From positions 719,124-783,123 of the forward strand of contig NZ_STGL01000003.1 in NCBI RefSeq assembly GCF_004919085.1: a stretch of 64,000 nucleotides of DNA. The letters are read 5' to 3'. This DNA is from Nocardioides sp. GY 10127 (GTDB lineage Bacteria > Actinomycetota > Actinomycetes > Propionibacteriales > Nocardioidaceae). Numbering within the stretch: the stretch's first letter is position 1; the number at the start of each line of letters is the position of its first letter. The position numbers and the translations under genes are program-made. Positions 7,583-15,958 of the stretch are shown here, piece after piece. The notes under the pieces are model-generated. The model saw nothing but the letters and a program-made list of their open reading frames with translations. It was not told the origin of the DNA and did no database searches.

Positions 7583-8826
7583 CCCGCCTGCCGCTGCGCC
7601 CCCTCGACCCGGCCGCACGAACGCACGACCTCCGGGTCGAGCCGGGTCCGCGGCTGCTCTCCGCCGACGCGGGGCGCCGGCACGCCGTCCCCACGCTCGA
7701 CCTGGCGACGCTCGTCGCCTGGGCCGAGGACGCCGGGCTGCGCGGCCGCGGCGGCGCGGGCTTCCCGTTCGCGGTGAAGCTGGCGACGGCGGGCCGGGGG
7801 CGCCGTCCGGTCGTCGTCGTCAACGCCGCCGAGGGCGAGCCCGCCAGCGCCAAGGACGCCGTCCTGCTGGCGCGGGACCCGCACCTGGTCCTCGACGGGG
7901 CCGAGGTCGCCGCCCGCGCGCTGGGCGCCCGGGAGGTGCACGTGGTGCTCCCCGGCGACCGCCCCGCCACGGCGGCGGTGGCCGCGGCCGCGGTGGCCGC
8001 CCGGACGGGGCCGCGCTGGCGGACCAGCACGGCCGCGCCGCGGTTCGTGTCCGGGCAGTCGACGGCCGTCGTCCAGCTGCTCTCCGGCCGCCCCGGGCTG
8101 CCCGTCACCGCGTGGGCGCCGGACGCGGTGAGCGGCCTGCGTGGACGCCCGACCCTGCTCTCCAACGCCGAGACGTGGGCACAGCTAGCCGTGCTGGCGC
8201 GGTCGGGTCCGGAGGCGTACCGGGCGCTCGGGACCCCCGACGAGCCCGGCACGACCCTGCTGTCCGTCGTGGGCGCGGAGGGCACGACGGTGGTGGAGGC
8301 CGAGCACGGCACCCCCTTCCCGCAGGTGCTGGGCGCCGGCGAGGCGCCCACCGAGGGTGTCGAGGCCCCGCTCCTGCTCGGCGGCTTCCACGGCACCTGG
8401 CTCGCGCCGGACCAGGTCGCCCGGGCCCGGGTCTCCCGCGTCGACGGCACGCCGCTGGGCGCAGGCGTCGTGCTCGTCCAGAGACCGGGTCGCTGCCCCC
8501 TCGCGCTGACCGCCGGGATCGTCGAGCACCTCGCCGGGCAGAGCGCCCGACGCTGCGGGCCGTGCGTGCACGGACTGCCCGCGCTCGCCGACGCCGTGGT
8601 CGGGATGCTCCACGGACGCGAGGGTGCCCGGCAGCGAGCCGAGGCGCTGGCGGGGCTGCTCCCGGGGCGCGGCGCGTGCGCGCACCCGGACGGGACGGCC
8701 CGGCTCGTCCGCTCCCTCCTCCTCGCCCTGCCCCGCGAGATCGAGGCACACGAGCGGGGCGGGTGCTCGGCAGCTGCTCCGGCGGTCTCTCCGGGTCGGC
8801 CGAGCCTGCGCGGGGTGGCGTCGTGA
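7579..8826 (+). CDS. NuoF-like flavo/iron-sulfur protein, copy 2
   Basis: Full-length paralogue of the protein at the window start (415 residues; ATG overlaps the preceding stop as ATGA). GRGGAGFP lies near 56-63, NAAEGEP near 82-88, LSNAETW near 194-200, RCGPC near 325-329, and a last Cys near 367 in RGACAHPDG. Compared with true NuoF, the first cluster Cys is replaced (SARRCGPC), leaving three. Expected role: NAD(P)H- or flavin-dependent electron transfer to the haem membrane protein or to the ferredoxin encoded next. It is about as long as NuoF without extra domains. The operon order (surface protein, apbE, haem protein, NuoF-like, ferredoxin) implies one redox chain. Confidence 0.8.
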   Translation: MTRLPLRPLDPAARTHDLRVEPGPRLLSADAGRRHAVPTLDLATLVAWAEDAGLRGRGGAGFPFAVKLATAGRGRRPVVVVNAAEGEPASAKDAVLLARDPHLVLDGAEVAARALGAREVHVVLPGDRPATAAVAAAAVAARTGPRWRTSTAAPRFVSGQSTAVVQLLSGRPGLPVTAWAPDAVSGLRGRPTLLSNAETWAQLAVLARSGPEAYRALGTPDEPGTTLLSVVGAEGTTVVEAEHGTPFPQVLGAGEAPTEGVEAPLLLGGFHGTWLAPDQVARARVSRVDGTPLGAGVVLVQRPGRCPLALTAGIVEHLAGQSARRCGPCVHGLPALADAVVGMLHGREGARQRAEALAGLLPGRGACAHPDGTARLVRSLLLALPREIEAHERGGCSAAAPAVSPGRPSLRGVAS

Positions 8827-9032
8827 GCGGCCGGCAGGCGAGGCTCCGGGTCGACTGGCCCGCCTGCCGGGCCCACGGGCTGTGCCACGAGGTGCTCCCG
8901 GAGGTGGTCAGCCTGGACGAGTGGGGCTACCCGGTCCTGGACGCGCAGCCGCTTCCTGACGCGCTGCTCGCCGACGCCCGGACCGCCGCACGGGCCTGCC
9001 CGCGGCTGGCCCTGCGGGTGGTGGAGGGATGA
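8823..9032 (+). CDS. small ferredoxin, 3Fe-4S type, copy 2
   Basis: A 69-residue ferredoxin with CRAHGLC (C-x5-C) and ACP, matching three-cysteine 3Fe-4S ferredoxins. The GTG overlaps the stop of the NuoF-like gene (GTGA). It is closely similar to copy 1 over the whole length (LPEV, WGYP, CPRLALRVVE). It is the last gene of the operon; the SGNH hydrolase gene on the opposite strand ends 22 bp away across a short tandem repeat. Confidence 0.8.
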   Translation: MSGRQARLRVDWPACRAHGLCHEVLPEVVSLDEWGYPVLDAQPLPDALLADARTAARACPRLALRVVEG

Positions 9033-9035
9033 CGG

Positions 9036-9063
9036 CCCGATCAACCCAGCCCGATCAACCCAG
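9036..9063. repeat. two tandem copies of a 14-bp sequence between convergent genes
   Basis: CCCGATCAACCCAG occurs twice in succession; the second copy runs into the stop codon of the SGNH hydrolase gene. Probably a small slippage duplication. Confidence 0.5.
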
Positions 9064-9810
9064 CGCGACTCCGGCGCCAGCGATCCGCCGCGCAATTAGC
9101 CGTCCGAAGCGCACATGTGAGGCGGCCTGGAGGTGCAGGTCGTCGTCGAGGTAGTCCAGGTCGTCCACGTCGATGACCGAGACGTAGGTGACGCCGGCAT
9201 CGGCGGCGAGACGGGCGAGCAGCGCGTCGACCCGCTCCGCGCCGGCCAGGCGCGAGGGCGCGGGAGCCGGGCCGACCACCACGAACGGGTGGTCGGTGGC
9301 GGTGAGGGTCCGGACGACCCGGGCGAAGCCCGCGGCGACGGCCGCGTCGCTCATGTCGTAGTCGTTGAGACCGCCCGCGACCACGACGGGCGCCTCGGGG
9401 GCCACGCCCAGCAGCGCGTCGGTGAGCCGGGCCGGGAAGGAGAACCTCGGTCCGCACGCACTGGCGCCGGACGACCAGCCGGACCCCGAGAAGGCGGCGA
9501 CGTGCACGCGGCCCGGGAGCTGGGAGGGCCAGCTGGTGGCGGGGTCCGCGAGGCCCAGCCCCGCCGACCAGGAGTCGCCGACCACGAGGACGTCGGAGCC
9601 CTGCCCGGTCACGGTCGCCGCGCGGGCCGTGGAGTCGGTGGCGTACACCGCACAGCGGCTGGGCCGGGAGCCCGTGGCCGCTCCGCCCCACACGTCCGCC
9701 CCGACCGCGAGCCCGGCCACGAGCAGGGCGAGCACGCCCAGCAGGACGCCGAGGCGACGCGAGGGCGTGGGGAGGCGACCCGAGAGGTCCGAGAGGGGCA
9801 CGAGCACCAT
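9055..9810 (-). CDS. SGNH/GDSL-type hydrolase, membrane-anchored or secreted
   Basis: Predicted lipase/esterase-type hydrolase of 251 residues. The first 40 residues contain a basic start and a hydrophobic segment (about 20-40), so the enzyme acts outside the membrane. Block I is VVGDSWSAG with the nucleophile Ser, block III is GGLNDYD, and the catalytic Asp-His pair is in DDLHLQAASH near the C-terminus. The fold is single-domain. Substrate unknown; actinobacterial relatives act on acyl groups of lipids or cell-wall polysaccharides. It is a single gene between convergent and tail-to-head neighbours. Confidence 0.8.
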   Translation of the reverse strand: MVLVPLSDLSGRLPTPSRRLGVLLGVLALLVAGLAVGADVWGGAATGSRPSRCAVYATDSTARAATVTGQGSDVLVVGDSWSAGLGLADPATSWPSQLPGRVHVAAFSGSGWSSGASACGPRFSFPARLTDALLGVAPEAPVVVAGGLNDYDMSDAAVAAGFARVVRTLTATDHPFVVVGPAPAPSRLAGAERVDALLARLAADAGVTYVSVIDVDDLDYLDDDLHLQAASHVRFGRLIARRIAGAGVALG

Positions 9811-9857
9811 GGTGCGACCCGGTCCGGGGCCGCCACAGGCGTGTGCACGAACCGGTG

Positions 9858-9877
9858 ACGATCCGTTACCGGATCGT
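9858..9877. repeat. small inverted repeat upstream of the SGNH hydrolase gene
   Basis: ACGATCCG and CGGATCGT with a TTAC loop. It lies about 50 nt upstream of the SGNH start and could be an operator or part of the hflX termination region. Confidence 0.3.
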
Positions 9878-9885
9878 GGACCAGA

Positions 9886-9921
9886 CCACCTGGCCGGCGC
9901 GCTCGGCGGCCGGCCAGGTGG
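9886..9921 (-). terminator. hairpin downstream of hflX
   Basis: A perfect 12-bp stem, CCACCTGGCCGG against CCGGCCAGGTGG, begins 25 nt after the hflX stop. It has no run of T, as is usual in GC-rich actinobacteria. Confidence 0.6.
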
Positions 9922-9946
9922 GCCCGGACGTGGGCTGAGGCGGGGC

Positions 9947-11503
9947 TCAGGCGGGCGCGACGTCCAGCGCGTACGGGGCCAGCTCGCCGGCCAGCTGCTC
10001 GGAGGCGCGGCCGGCCACGACCGTCCCCTCCGCCGTGTGCTCGAGGGAGTCGATCTCGCCGCCCTGGTGCAGCTTGTTGAGCAGGTCGCCCCGCTCGTAG
10101 GGCAGCAGCACCCGGAAGGTCACCGCGGGCCGCGGCAGCTCCGACTCGATGACGCGCAGTGCGTCCTCGATGCCCTGCCCGGTGCGGGCGGACACGACGA
10201 CGCAGTGCGGCTCGCGGGCGGTGAGGCGGGCGAGGACGAGGGGGTCCGCGGCGTCCGCCTTGTTGATGACGACGAGCTCCTTCACGTCGCCGGCCTCGAT
10301 CTCCGCGAGCACCTCGCGCACGGCGGTGAGCTGGCCCTCGGGGTCGGGGTGGGAGCCGTCGACGACGTGCAGGATGAGGTCGGCGTCCGCCACCTCCTCC
10401 AGCGTGGAGCGGAACGCCTCGACGAGCTGGTGCGGCAGGTGCCGGACGAAGCCGACGGTGTCGCTCATCGTGTAGACGCGTCCGTCGGCCGTGGTGGTCT
10501 TGCGGACCGTCGGGTCGAGGGTCGCGAAGAGCGCGTCCTCCACCAGGACGCCGGCGGAGGTGAGCCGGTTGAGCAGGCTGGACTTCCCGGCGTTGGTGTA
10601 GCCGGCGATCGCGACGCTGGGCACCTCGCGGCGGCGGCGCTCGGCGCGCTTGGCGTCGCGGGTGACCTTCATCTGCTTCAGGTCGCGGTGGAGCTTCGCG
10701 ATCTTGGTGTTGATGCGGCGACGGTCGGTCTCGATCTTCGTCTCACCGGGGCCGCGGCCGCCGATGCCGGCGCCGCCGGCGACCCGGCCGCCGGCCTGGC
10801 GGGAGAGGTTGCCACCCCAGCCGCGCAGTCGCTGCTTCATGTACTGCAGCTGCGCGAGCTCGACCTGCGCCTGGCCCTCGCGGGACTTCGCGTGCTGGGC
10901 GAAGATGTCGAGGATCAGCGCGGTCCGGTCGACGACCTTGACCTTGAGGCGGTCCTCCAGGTTGCGCAGCTGGCTGGGCGCGAGCTCGCCGTCGCAGATG
11001 ACGGTGTCAGCACCGGTGACGCCGACGATCTCCTTCAGCGCCTCGACCTTGCCGCGGCCGATGTAGGTGGCCGGGTCCGGGGAGGTGCGGCGCTGGTAGA
11101 TCGCCTCGAGCACCTCGGAGCCGGCGGTCTCGGCCAGCAGCGCGAGCTCGGCCATCGAGTTCTCCGCGTCGGTGACGCTGCCCGACGTCCACACGCCGAC
11201 GAGGACGACCCGCTCCAGCCGCAGCTGGCGGTACTCGACCTCGGTGATGTCCTCGAGCTCGGTCCGCAGGCCGGCGACGCGGCGCAGCTGGTAGCGCTCG
11301 GCGAGCTCCATGGCGCCGACGGTCGGGTCGGCCTCCTCCGGGTCGTCGCCCGAGGCGTCCACGAGGTCGTGCGGCTCGTCGTCGGCGTAGCCGGACTCGA
11401 ACCCGTCGTCCTCGAGGGCGTCGGCGGTCTCGGTGGAGTCGTCCTCCCAGGTGGCCGTCTCGGCCAGCTCGGCGTCGAGGGAGAAGTCGCGTGCGTTGCT
11501 CAT
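9947..11503 (-). CDS. hflX: GTPase HflX
   Basis: Ribosome-associated GTPase of 518 residues that splits or rescues stalled 70S ribosomes. An N-terminal HflX domain (about 95-270) contains the glycine-rich ggRGPGETK stretch; the G domain has the P-loop GYTNAGKSSLLN, DTVGFVRHLP as G3 and NKAD as G4. An acidic N-terminal extension of about 60 residues precedes the conserved part. The start is ATG 11503, which has GGAGG 6 nt upstream; an in-frame ATG five codons earlier lacks this. Gene order with dapF and miaA nearby is common in actinobacteria. Confidence 0.95.
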   Translation of the reverse strand: MSNARDFSLDAELAETATWEDDSTETADALEDDGFESGYADDEPHDLVDASGDDPEEADPTVGAMELAERYQLRRVAGLRTELEDITEVEYRQLRLERVVLVGVWTSGSVTDAENSMAELALLAETAGSEVLEAIYQRRTSPDPATYIGRGKVEALKEIVGVTGADTVICDGELAPSQLRNLEDRLKVKVVDRTALILDIFAQHAKSREGQAQVELAQLQYMKQRLRGWGGNLSRQAGGRVAGGAGIGGRGPGETKIETDRRRINTKIAKLHRDLKQMKVTRDAKRAERRRREVPSVAIAGYTNAGKSSLLNRLTSAGVLVEDALFATLDPTVRKTTTADGRVYTMSDTVGFVRHLPHQLVEAFRSTLEEVADADLILHVVDGSHPDPEGQLTAVREVLAEIEAGDVKELVVINKADAADPLVLARLTAREPHCVVVSARTGQGIEDALRVIESELPRPAVTFRVLLPYERGDLLNKLHQGGEIDSLEHTAEGTVVAGRASEQLAGELAPYALDVAPA

Positions 11504-11639
11504 GTGCCTCCGTGGCATCGGTGGTGTCTCGGCTCCCGTGGCGGGACGCCTCGTGCGTCCCAGAGTAGGTCCGCTTCAACGCCCCCGCGAACCACTTTCA
11601 TCCCGGTTCCGGTCGGCGGCGCCGGCAGCGCCCCGCCCC

Positions 11640-11688
11640 GGACGTCATCCGAACCGGCCCCAGGACGCGCCAGGGCGTATGACGTCCC
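11640..11688. repeat. about 48-bp inverted-repeat element, copy A
   Basis: Starts GGACGTCATCCG and ends CGTATGACGTCC, with CCCCAGG in the middle. It lies immediately left of the 73-bp repeat array. Copies B, C and D are at 12139, 63693 and 63755. Confidence 0.7.
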
Positions 11689-11700
11689 GGGTGCCGACCG

Positions 11701-12138
11701 GCGGTGGCTCACCAACCCGCTGGCCACTCGCACACGTTGCCCACACACCGCCCACCCCCAGCCCCACCAACCAGCGGTGCCCCACCAACCTCCGGGCGGC
11801 CGCCACACGTTGCCCACACACCGCCCACCCCCAGCCCCACCAACCAGCGGTGCCCCACCAACCTCCGGGCGGCCGCCACACGTTGCCCACACACCGCCCA
11901 CCCCCAGCCCCACCAACCAGCGGTGCCCCACCAACCTCCGGGCGGCCGCCACACGTTGCCCACACACCGCCCACCCCCAGCCCCACCAACCAGCGGTGCC
12001 CCACCAACCTCCGGGCGGCCGCCACACGTTGCCCACACACCGCCCACCCCCAGCCCCACCAACCAGCGGTGCCCCACCAACCTCCGGGCGGCCGCCACCG
12101 GTTGCCCACACACCGCCCACCCGACCGCGGTCCGCACC
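11701..12138. repeat. array of six 73-bp tandem repeats
   Basis: Units begin with GCGGTG at 11701, 11774, 11847, 11920, 11993 and 12066; the array ends exactly where inverted-repeat element B begins. Inner units are nearly identical; the outer two differ slightly. Each unit boundary can fold: GCGGTG-N5-CCAAC pairs with GTTGC-N5-CACCGC across a GC-rich spacer. Open frames through it exist in several directions only because 73 is not a multiple of three and no stops fall in it. No genes, spacers or cas genes are associated. The same period occurs at 48881 and 63841. Confidence 0.9.
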
Positions 12139-12186
12139 GGACGTCATCCGAACTCGCCCCAGAACACACCAGACGCATGACGTCCC
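12139..12186. repeat. about 48-bp inverted-repeat element, copy B
   Basis: Starts GGACGTCATCCGAAC, contains CCCCAG, and ends GCATGACGTCCC. It forms the right border of the 73-bp array. Confidence 0.7.
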
Positions 12187-12299
12187 ACCAGCCGGCAGCA
12201 GACACAGCCGCCGACCCACGTCCCACCCGTGAAGCCGCCATGAAGGACAGGGGGCAAACGCTTGGGTCACCCGAGCACCGGGCCGATGGCAGAGGTGCC

Positions 12300-14858
12300 A
12301 TGAACACGTTGCAGATCCTGTCGTCCCGGCCGGTCCGGCGCGTCCTCGCGCCGCTCGGTGTCCTGGGTGTCCTCGCGCTGGCCCTGACGTTCCTGCACCG
12401 CTCGATGGGCGGCTATGACTGGCATCGGCTGCCGGCCGACCTGAGCGACATCGGGGTCGGTCACGTCGCGGCCGCGCTGGCCGCGACGGCCCTGTCGTAC
12501 CTCGCGATGACCGGCTACGACGCGCTGGCCCTGCGCTACGTCGCCGACCTCGTGCCGGACCGGCTGCCGTGGCGCCGGTACGCCTCGGCCTCGCTGGTCG
12601 CCACCGCGTTCGGCAACAGCCTCGGCGCGTCGGCGATCGTGGGGGCGGCGCTGCGGGCCCGGGTCTACTCGGCCTGGCAGATCCCGGCGGCCGCCATCCA
12701 GCGGATCATCGGCTTCAACCTGCTCACGCTCGGCCTCGGCTTCGCGGTCCTGGCGGGCGGCGGCGTGCTGTTCCAGCCCGGCCGCGCCGCACAGGCCCTG
12801 CACCTCCCGGAGCCGGTGGTCACCGGCCTCGCGGTGACGGTGCTGGCGCCCGTCCTCGGCTACCTCGCGTGGTCCCGTCTGGGACGTCGCCCGCTGGTGG
12901 TCAAGGGCCACGAGCTGCGCAAGCCGGGCTACCGCCTGGCGCTCGCGCAGGTCGCGCTCTCCACGGTCGAGGTCGCGCTCATGGCCGCCGCGCTGTGGTT
13001 CCTCCTGCCCCCGAGCCTCGCGCTCGGCGCCGGGGTGGGCTTCGTGGCGTTCGTGGCCGCGTTCGCGATCGCCACGGTCGCGGGCCTGGTCAGCAACGTG
13101 CCCGGCGGCGTCGGGGTGTTCGAGTCCGTGCTCGTCGTCCTCCTCTCCACCAGCATCGACCCGCTGGCCCTGGCCCCCGCCCTCGTCGCGTTCCGCGTCG
13201 TCTACTTCCTCGTGCCGCTGCTGGTCGCGGCGGTCCTCCTGGTCGGCCTCGAGGCGCGCCGCGGTCGGGACGTCGAGACGGGCGCCTCCCGCAGCCAGAC
13301 CGTCGAGCTCGTCGGCGTCCTCACGCCCTCCGTGCTGGCGCTCCTGGTCGCCGGCCTGGGCGTGGTCCTCGTCGCGACCGGCGAGGTCCCGTGGCTGGTC
13401 TCCCTGCCGGCGGGGTCGGCGTTCTCGGTCAGCCTGGTCGGGGTCGCCCTCCTCCTGCTCGCCCGCGGCCTGCACCGCCGCCTGCGGGAGGCGTGGGTCG
13501 TCACCCGGGCGCTGTTGCTGGGCCAGGTAGCCCTGTGCCTCGTCCTCGACGCCACCGTGCCGGGCCTCGCGGGCCTGGCCCTCCTCGCCCTCCTCGCTCC
13601 GGCCCGCGGCGTCTTCCACCGCAGGTCTGGCTCGTTCCACCACCCGCGCGGGCTGAGCTGGACGGCGGCGGCGGTCGGCCTCGTCGCGGTGGCCCTCTAC
13701 GCCCACCAGCGCGCCGACTGGGGCAACGACGGCACCGTGCTCCTCAGCATCGGCGCCGAGCACCCGTTCTCCGTGCGCCTGGCGGCGCTGCTCGGCACGC
13801 TGGGCGTCGTGGCCCTCGGCGTGCGGCTGCTGCGCCCGCTGGTGCCCGGCCCCCGCACCACCCGCTGCCCCGACGAGCTCGCCAAGGCCGAGCAGATCGT
13901 CTCGACGCGCGGGCGCGCGACGTCCCACCTGGCCTTCACCGGCGACAAGCGCCTCCTCTTCTCCGCCGACGGCGCCTCCTTCCTCATGTACCAGGTCGAG
14001 GGCCGCAGCTGGATCACCATGGGCGCCCCCGTCGGCGACCCCGGCACGTTCCCCGACCTGCTGCGCGACTTCGTCCGGCTGGCCGAGCGGCACGACGGCC
14101 GCCCGGTCCTCTACAGCGTCGGCGAGGAGCACGCCGACCTCTACCGCGAGCTCGGGATGACCCTCACCAAGCTCGGCGAGGAGGCGGTCGTCGACCTCAC
14201 CACCTTCGCCATGACCGGCAAGCGCTACGCGAAGATGCGGCGCTGGGTGAACATCAACGTCACCGCCGGCTCCGAGGTCGAGATCCTCGCCCCCGAGCAG
14301 GTCACCGACGCCCTCATGGCCGAGATGCGCCAGGTCTCCGACGAGTGGCTCGCCGAGCGCAACGCGAAGGAGAAGCGGTTCTCCCTCGGCCCGTTCGACG
14401 AGGAGTACGTGCGCCGCTTCCCGGTCGCCACCGTGCGCTTCGAGGGCCGCCTGCTCGCCTTCGCCACGCTGTGGATCGGGCAGGAGGACGGCTCGCTGGC
14501 CGTCGACCTGATGCGGCAGCGCTCCGGCGGCCCCGCCAACGTCATGAACTTCCTCTTCGTCCGGCTGATGCAGTGGGGCCAGGAGCAGGGCATGCGCACC
14601 TTCAGCCTCGGCATGGCCCCGCTCGCGGGCCTGGCCACCGGCGAGGGCGCGAGCGTCTGGGACCGCCTCGGCGCGCTCGTCTTCACCCGCGGCGAGAAGT
14701 ACTACAACTTCCAGGGCGTGCGGCACTTCAAGGACTGCTTCCACCCCACGTGGGAGTCCCGCTACGTCGTCACCCGCCCCGGCCTGGCCTTCCCCACGGC
14801 CATGGTCAACGTCGCCACGCTGGTCGGCGGCGGCGTGCGGGGGCTCGTCAGCCGCTGA
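12300..14858 (+). CDS. mprF: bifunctional lysylphosphatidylglycerol synthase/flippase (MprF family)
   Basis: A large membrane protein of 852 residues. The N-terminal half (about 15-530) is a flippase-type polytopic region with roughly 12-14 helices and the motif SNVPGGVGVFE near 268; the C-terminal third (about 530-850) is the soluble DUF2156 aminoacyl-PG synthase domain with RYAKMRRWVN and FSLGMAPLAG. It transfers an amino acid (usually Lys or Ala) from tRNA to phosphatidylglycerol and flips the product outward, lowering surface negative charge and sensitivity to cationic peptides. There is no fused lysyl-tRNA synthetase domain, unlike mycobacterial LysX. ATG 12300 follows GAGGTG; an ATG 20 codons upstream is possible. 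The gene ends 11 bp past the stop of the convergent FGE gene. Confidence 0.85.
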   Translation: MNTLQILSSRPVRRVLAPLGVLGVLALALTFLHRSMGGYDWHRLPADLSDIGVGHVAAALAATALSYLAMTGYDALALRYVADLVPDRLPWRRYASASLVATAFGNSLGASAIVGAALRARVYSAWQIPAAAIQRIIGFNLLTLGLGFAVLAGGGVLFQPGRAAQALHLPEPVVTGLAVTVLAPVLGYLAWSRLGRRPLVVKGHELRKPGYRLALAQVALSTVEVALMAAALWFLLPPSLALGAGVGFVAFVAAFAIATVAGLVSNVPGGVGVFESVLVVLLSTSIDPLALAPALVAFRVVYFLVPLLVAAVLLVGLEARRGRDVETGASRSQTVELVGVLTPSVLALLVAGLGVVLVATGEVPWLVSLPAGSAFSVSLVGVALLLLARGLHRRLREAWVVTRALLLGQVALCLVLDATVPGLAGLALLALLAPARGVFHRRSGSFHHPRGLSWTAAAVGLVAVALYAHQRADWGNDGTVLLSIGAEHPFSVRLAALLGTLGVVALGVRLLRPLVPGPRTTRCPDELAKAEQIVSTRGRATSHLAFTGDKRLLFSADGASFLMYQVEGRSWITMGAPVGDPGTFPDLLRDFVRLAERHDGRPVLYSVGEEHADLYRELGMTLTKLGEEAVVDLTTFAMTGKRYAKMRRWVNINVTAGSEVEILAPEQVTDALMAEMRQVSDEWLAERNAKEKRFSLGPFDEEYVRRFPVATVRFEGRLLAFATLWIGQEDGSLAVDLMRQRSGGPANVMNFLFVRLMQWGQEQGMRTFSLGMAPLAGLATGEGASVWDRLGALVFTRGEKYYNFQGVRHFKDCFHPTWESRYVVTRPGLAFPTAMVNVATLVGGGVRGLVSR

Positions 14859-15951
14859 GGCCGAGGTCCTCGCGCACCGCGACCGTCCGGAAGCCGGTGT
14901 TCGACGAGGAGGAGTCCGGCGTGTTCTGCGTCCGCGCCGCGTTGCGGTACCGGTTGCAGTAGGAGTCGTGGCACAGGAACGAGCCGCCGCGGGTCACACG
15001 GGGCACGTCCGCGGACGCCTGCGGGCCGCCGCCGAGCAGGTCGCCGAGGAGGGGCGCGGACGCTCCCCCGACCGGGTCGAGCAGCGGCTCGCCCGCGGCC
15101 TCGGCAGCGCGGGCGCGGCGGTGGTGGGCGTGCGGGTCCCAGGCGTCCGCGGTCCACTCCCACACGTTGCCGACCGTCTGCCACAGCCCGTACCCGTTCG
15201 GCTCGTAGCTGCGCGCCGGGGCGGTCCCGAGGTAGCCGTCCTCGCAGGCGTTCACGGTCGGGAAGCGGCCCTGCCAGATGTTGCAGCGCCAGGCGCCGTC
15301 CGGGGTGAGCAGGTCGTCGCCCCACGGGTAGCGGGCCCCGACGAGCCCGCCCCGCGAGGCGAGCTCCCACTGGGCCTCGCTGGGCAGCGTCCGGCCCGCC
15401 CAGCGGCAGTAGGCCAGCGCGTCGTGCCAGCTCACGTGCGTGACCGGGTGGTCGGCGAGCTCGTCGGTGCGCTCCACGCGGCCGCCCGGGCGGCGCCAGT
15501 CGGCACCCCGCACCCCGACCCACCACGGGACGCCCGGGAACGGCCCGACCACGGCCGCCGAGCCGGCCACGCCCTCGTCGAGCAGCAGGTGGAAGACGGC
15601 GGAGAAGCCGAAGGACTCCGCGTCCGTGACGTAACCGGTGGCCGCGACGAACGCCGCGAAGTCCGCGACCGTCACCGTGGTCGCGTCGATCTCGAACGCG
15701 CTCAGGCGCACGGGGTGCACGGGCACCTCGCCGTCGCCGGGGTTCTGGTCGCCGCGGGCGTCCCCCATCTCCAGGACGCCGGCCGGCACCCGCGCCTGCT
15801 CGACGCGGTGCACCCCCGGCGAACCGTCCGCGGGCGCGCCGGCCGCGGTGGTGCCGGCCGCGGGCGCTCCGCCTGCACCCGACCGCGCCGGCGCACAGCA
15901 GTGACCGGCCCCACCGGCGCGCGGGGCGTGCTGGCTGCCCGGCTCGTCCAC
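14848..15951 (-). CDS. formylglycine-generating enzyme (sulfatase-modifying factor)
   Basis: Copper-dependent oxidase family that converts a Cys in a CxPxR motif of sulfatases to formylglycine. The protein is 367 residues. The FGE fold covers about 80-365, with FEIDATTVT near the start, HPVTHVSWHDA mid-way, and the active-site segment GGSFLC-HDSYCNRYR holding both metal/substrate cysteines five residues apart (about 327 and 332), followed by NTPDSS and NTGFR. These features separate it from EgtB-type relatives. The start is GTG 15951, supported by a TAGGGT -10 box 7 nt upstream. The first 45 residues include two Cys and an Ala-rich stretch. No sulfatase gene lies in the window. Confidence 0.88.
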   Translation of the reverse strand: MDEPGSQHAPRAGGAGHCCAPARSGAGGAPAAGTTAAGAPADGSPGVHRVEQARVPAGVLEMGDARGDQNPGDGEVPVHPVRLSAFEIDATTVTVADFAAFVAATGYVTDAESFGFSAVFHLLLDEGVAGSAAVVGPFPGVPWWVGVRGADWRRPGGRVERTDELADHPVTHVSWHDALAYCRWAGRTLPSEAQWELASRGGLVGARYPWGDDLLTPDGAWRCNIWQGRFPTVNACEDGYLGTAPARSYEPNGYGLWQTVGNVWEWTADAWDPHAHHRRARAAEAAGEPLLDPVGGASAPLLGDLLGGGPQASADVPRVTRGGSFLCHDSYCNRYRNAARTQNTPDSSSSNTGFRTVAVREDLGLSG

Positions 15952-15958
15952 GGGACCG

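Noticed and set aside
5393..7618. 741-codon antisense frame across apbE and the haem protein gene
   Set aside because: Arg/Gly/Pro-rich translation with no domain; the plus-strand genes have clear motifs and overlapping starts and stops.
1..9032. Part of a respiratory complex I operon
   Set aside because: Only NuoF-like proteins are present, with altered cluster ligands and no other nuo subunits.
11701..12138. CRISPR array
   Set aside because: The units are directly abutting 73-bp repeats with no variable spacers, and no cas gene is present.
11704..12180. Repetitive protein encoded in the 73-bp array (several frames remain open)
   Set aside because: Open frames exist on both strands in several phases because the unit lacks stops; there is no ribosome-binding site or signal for any of them.
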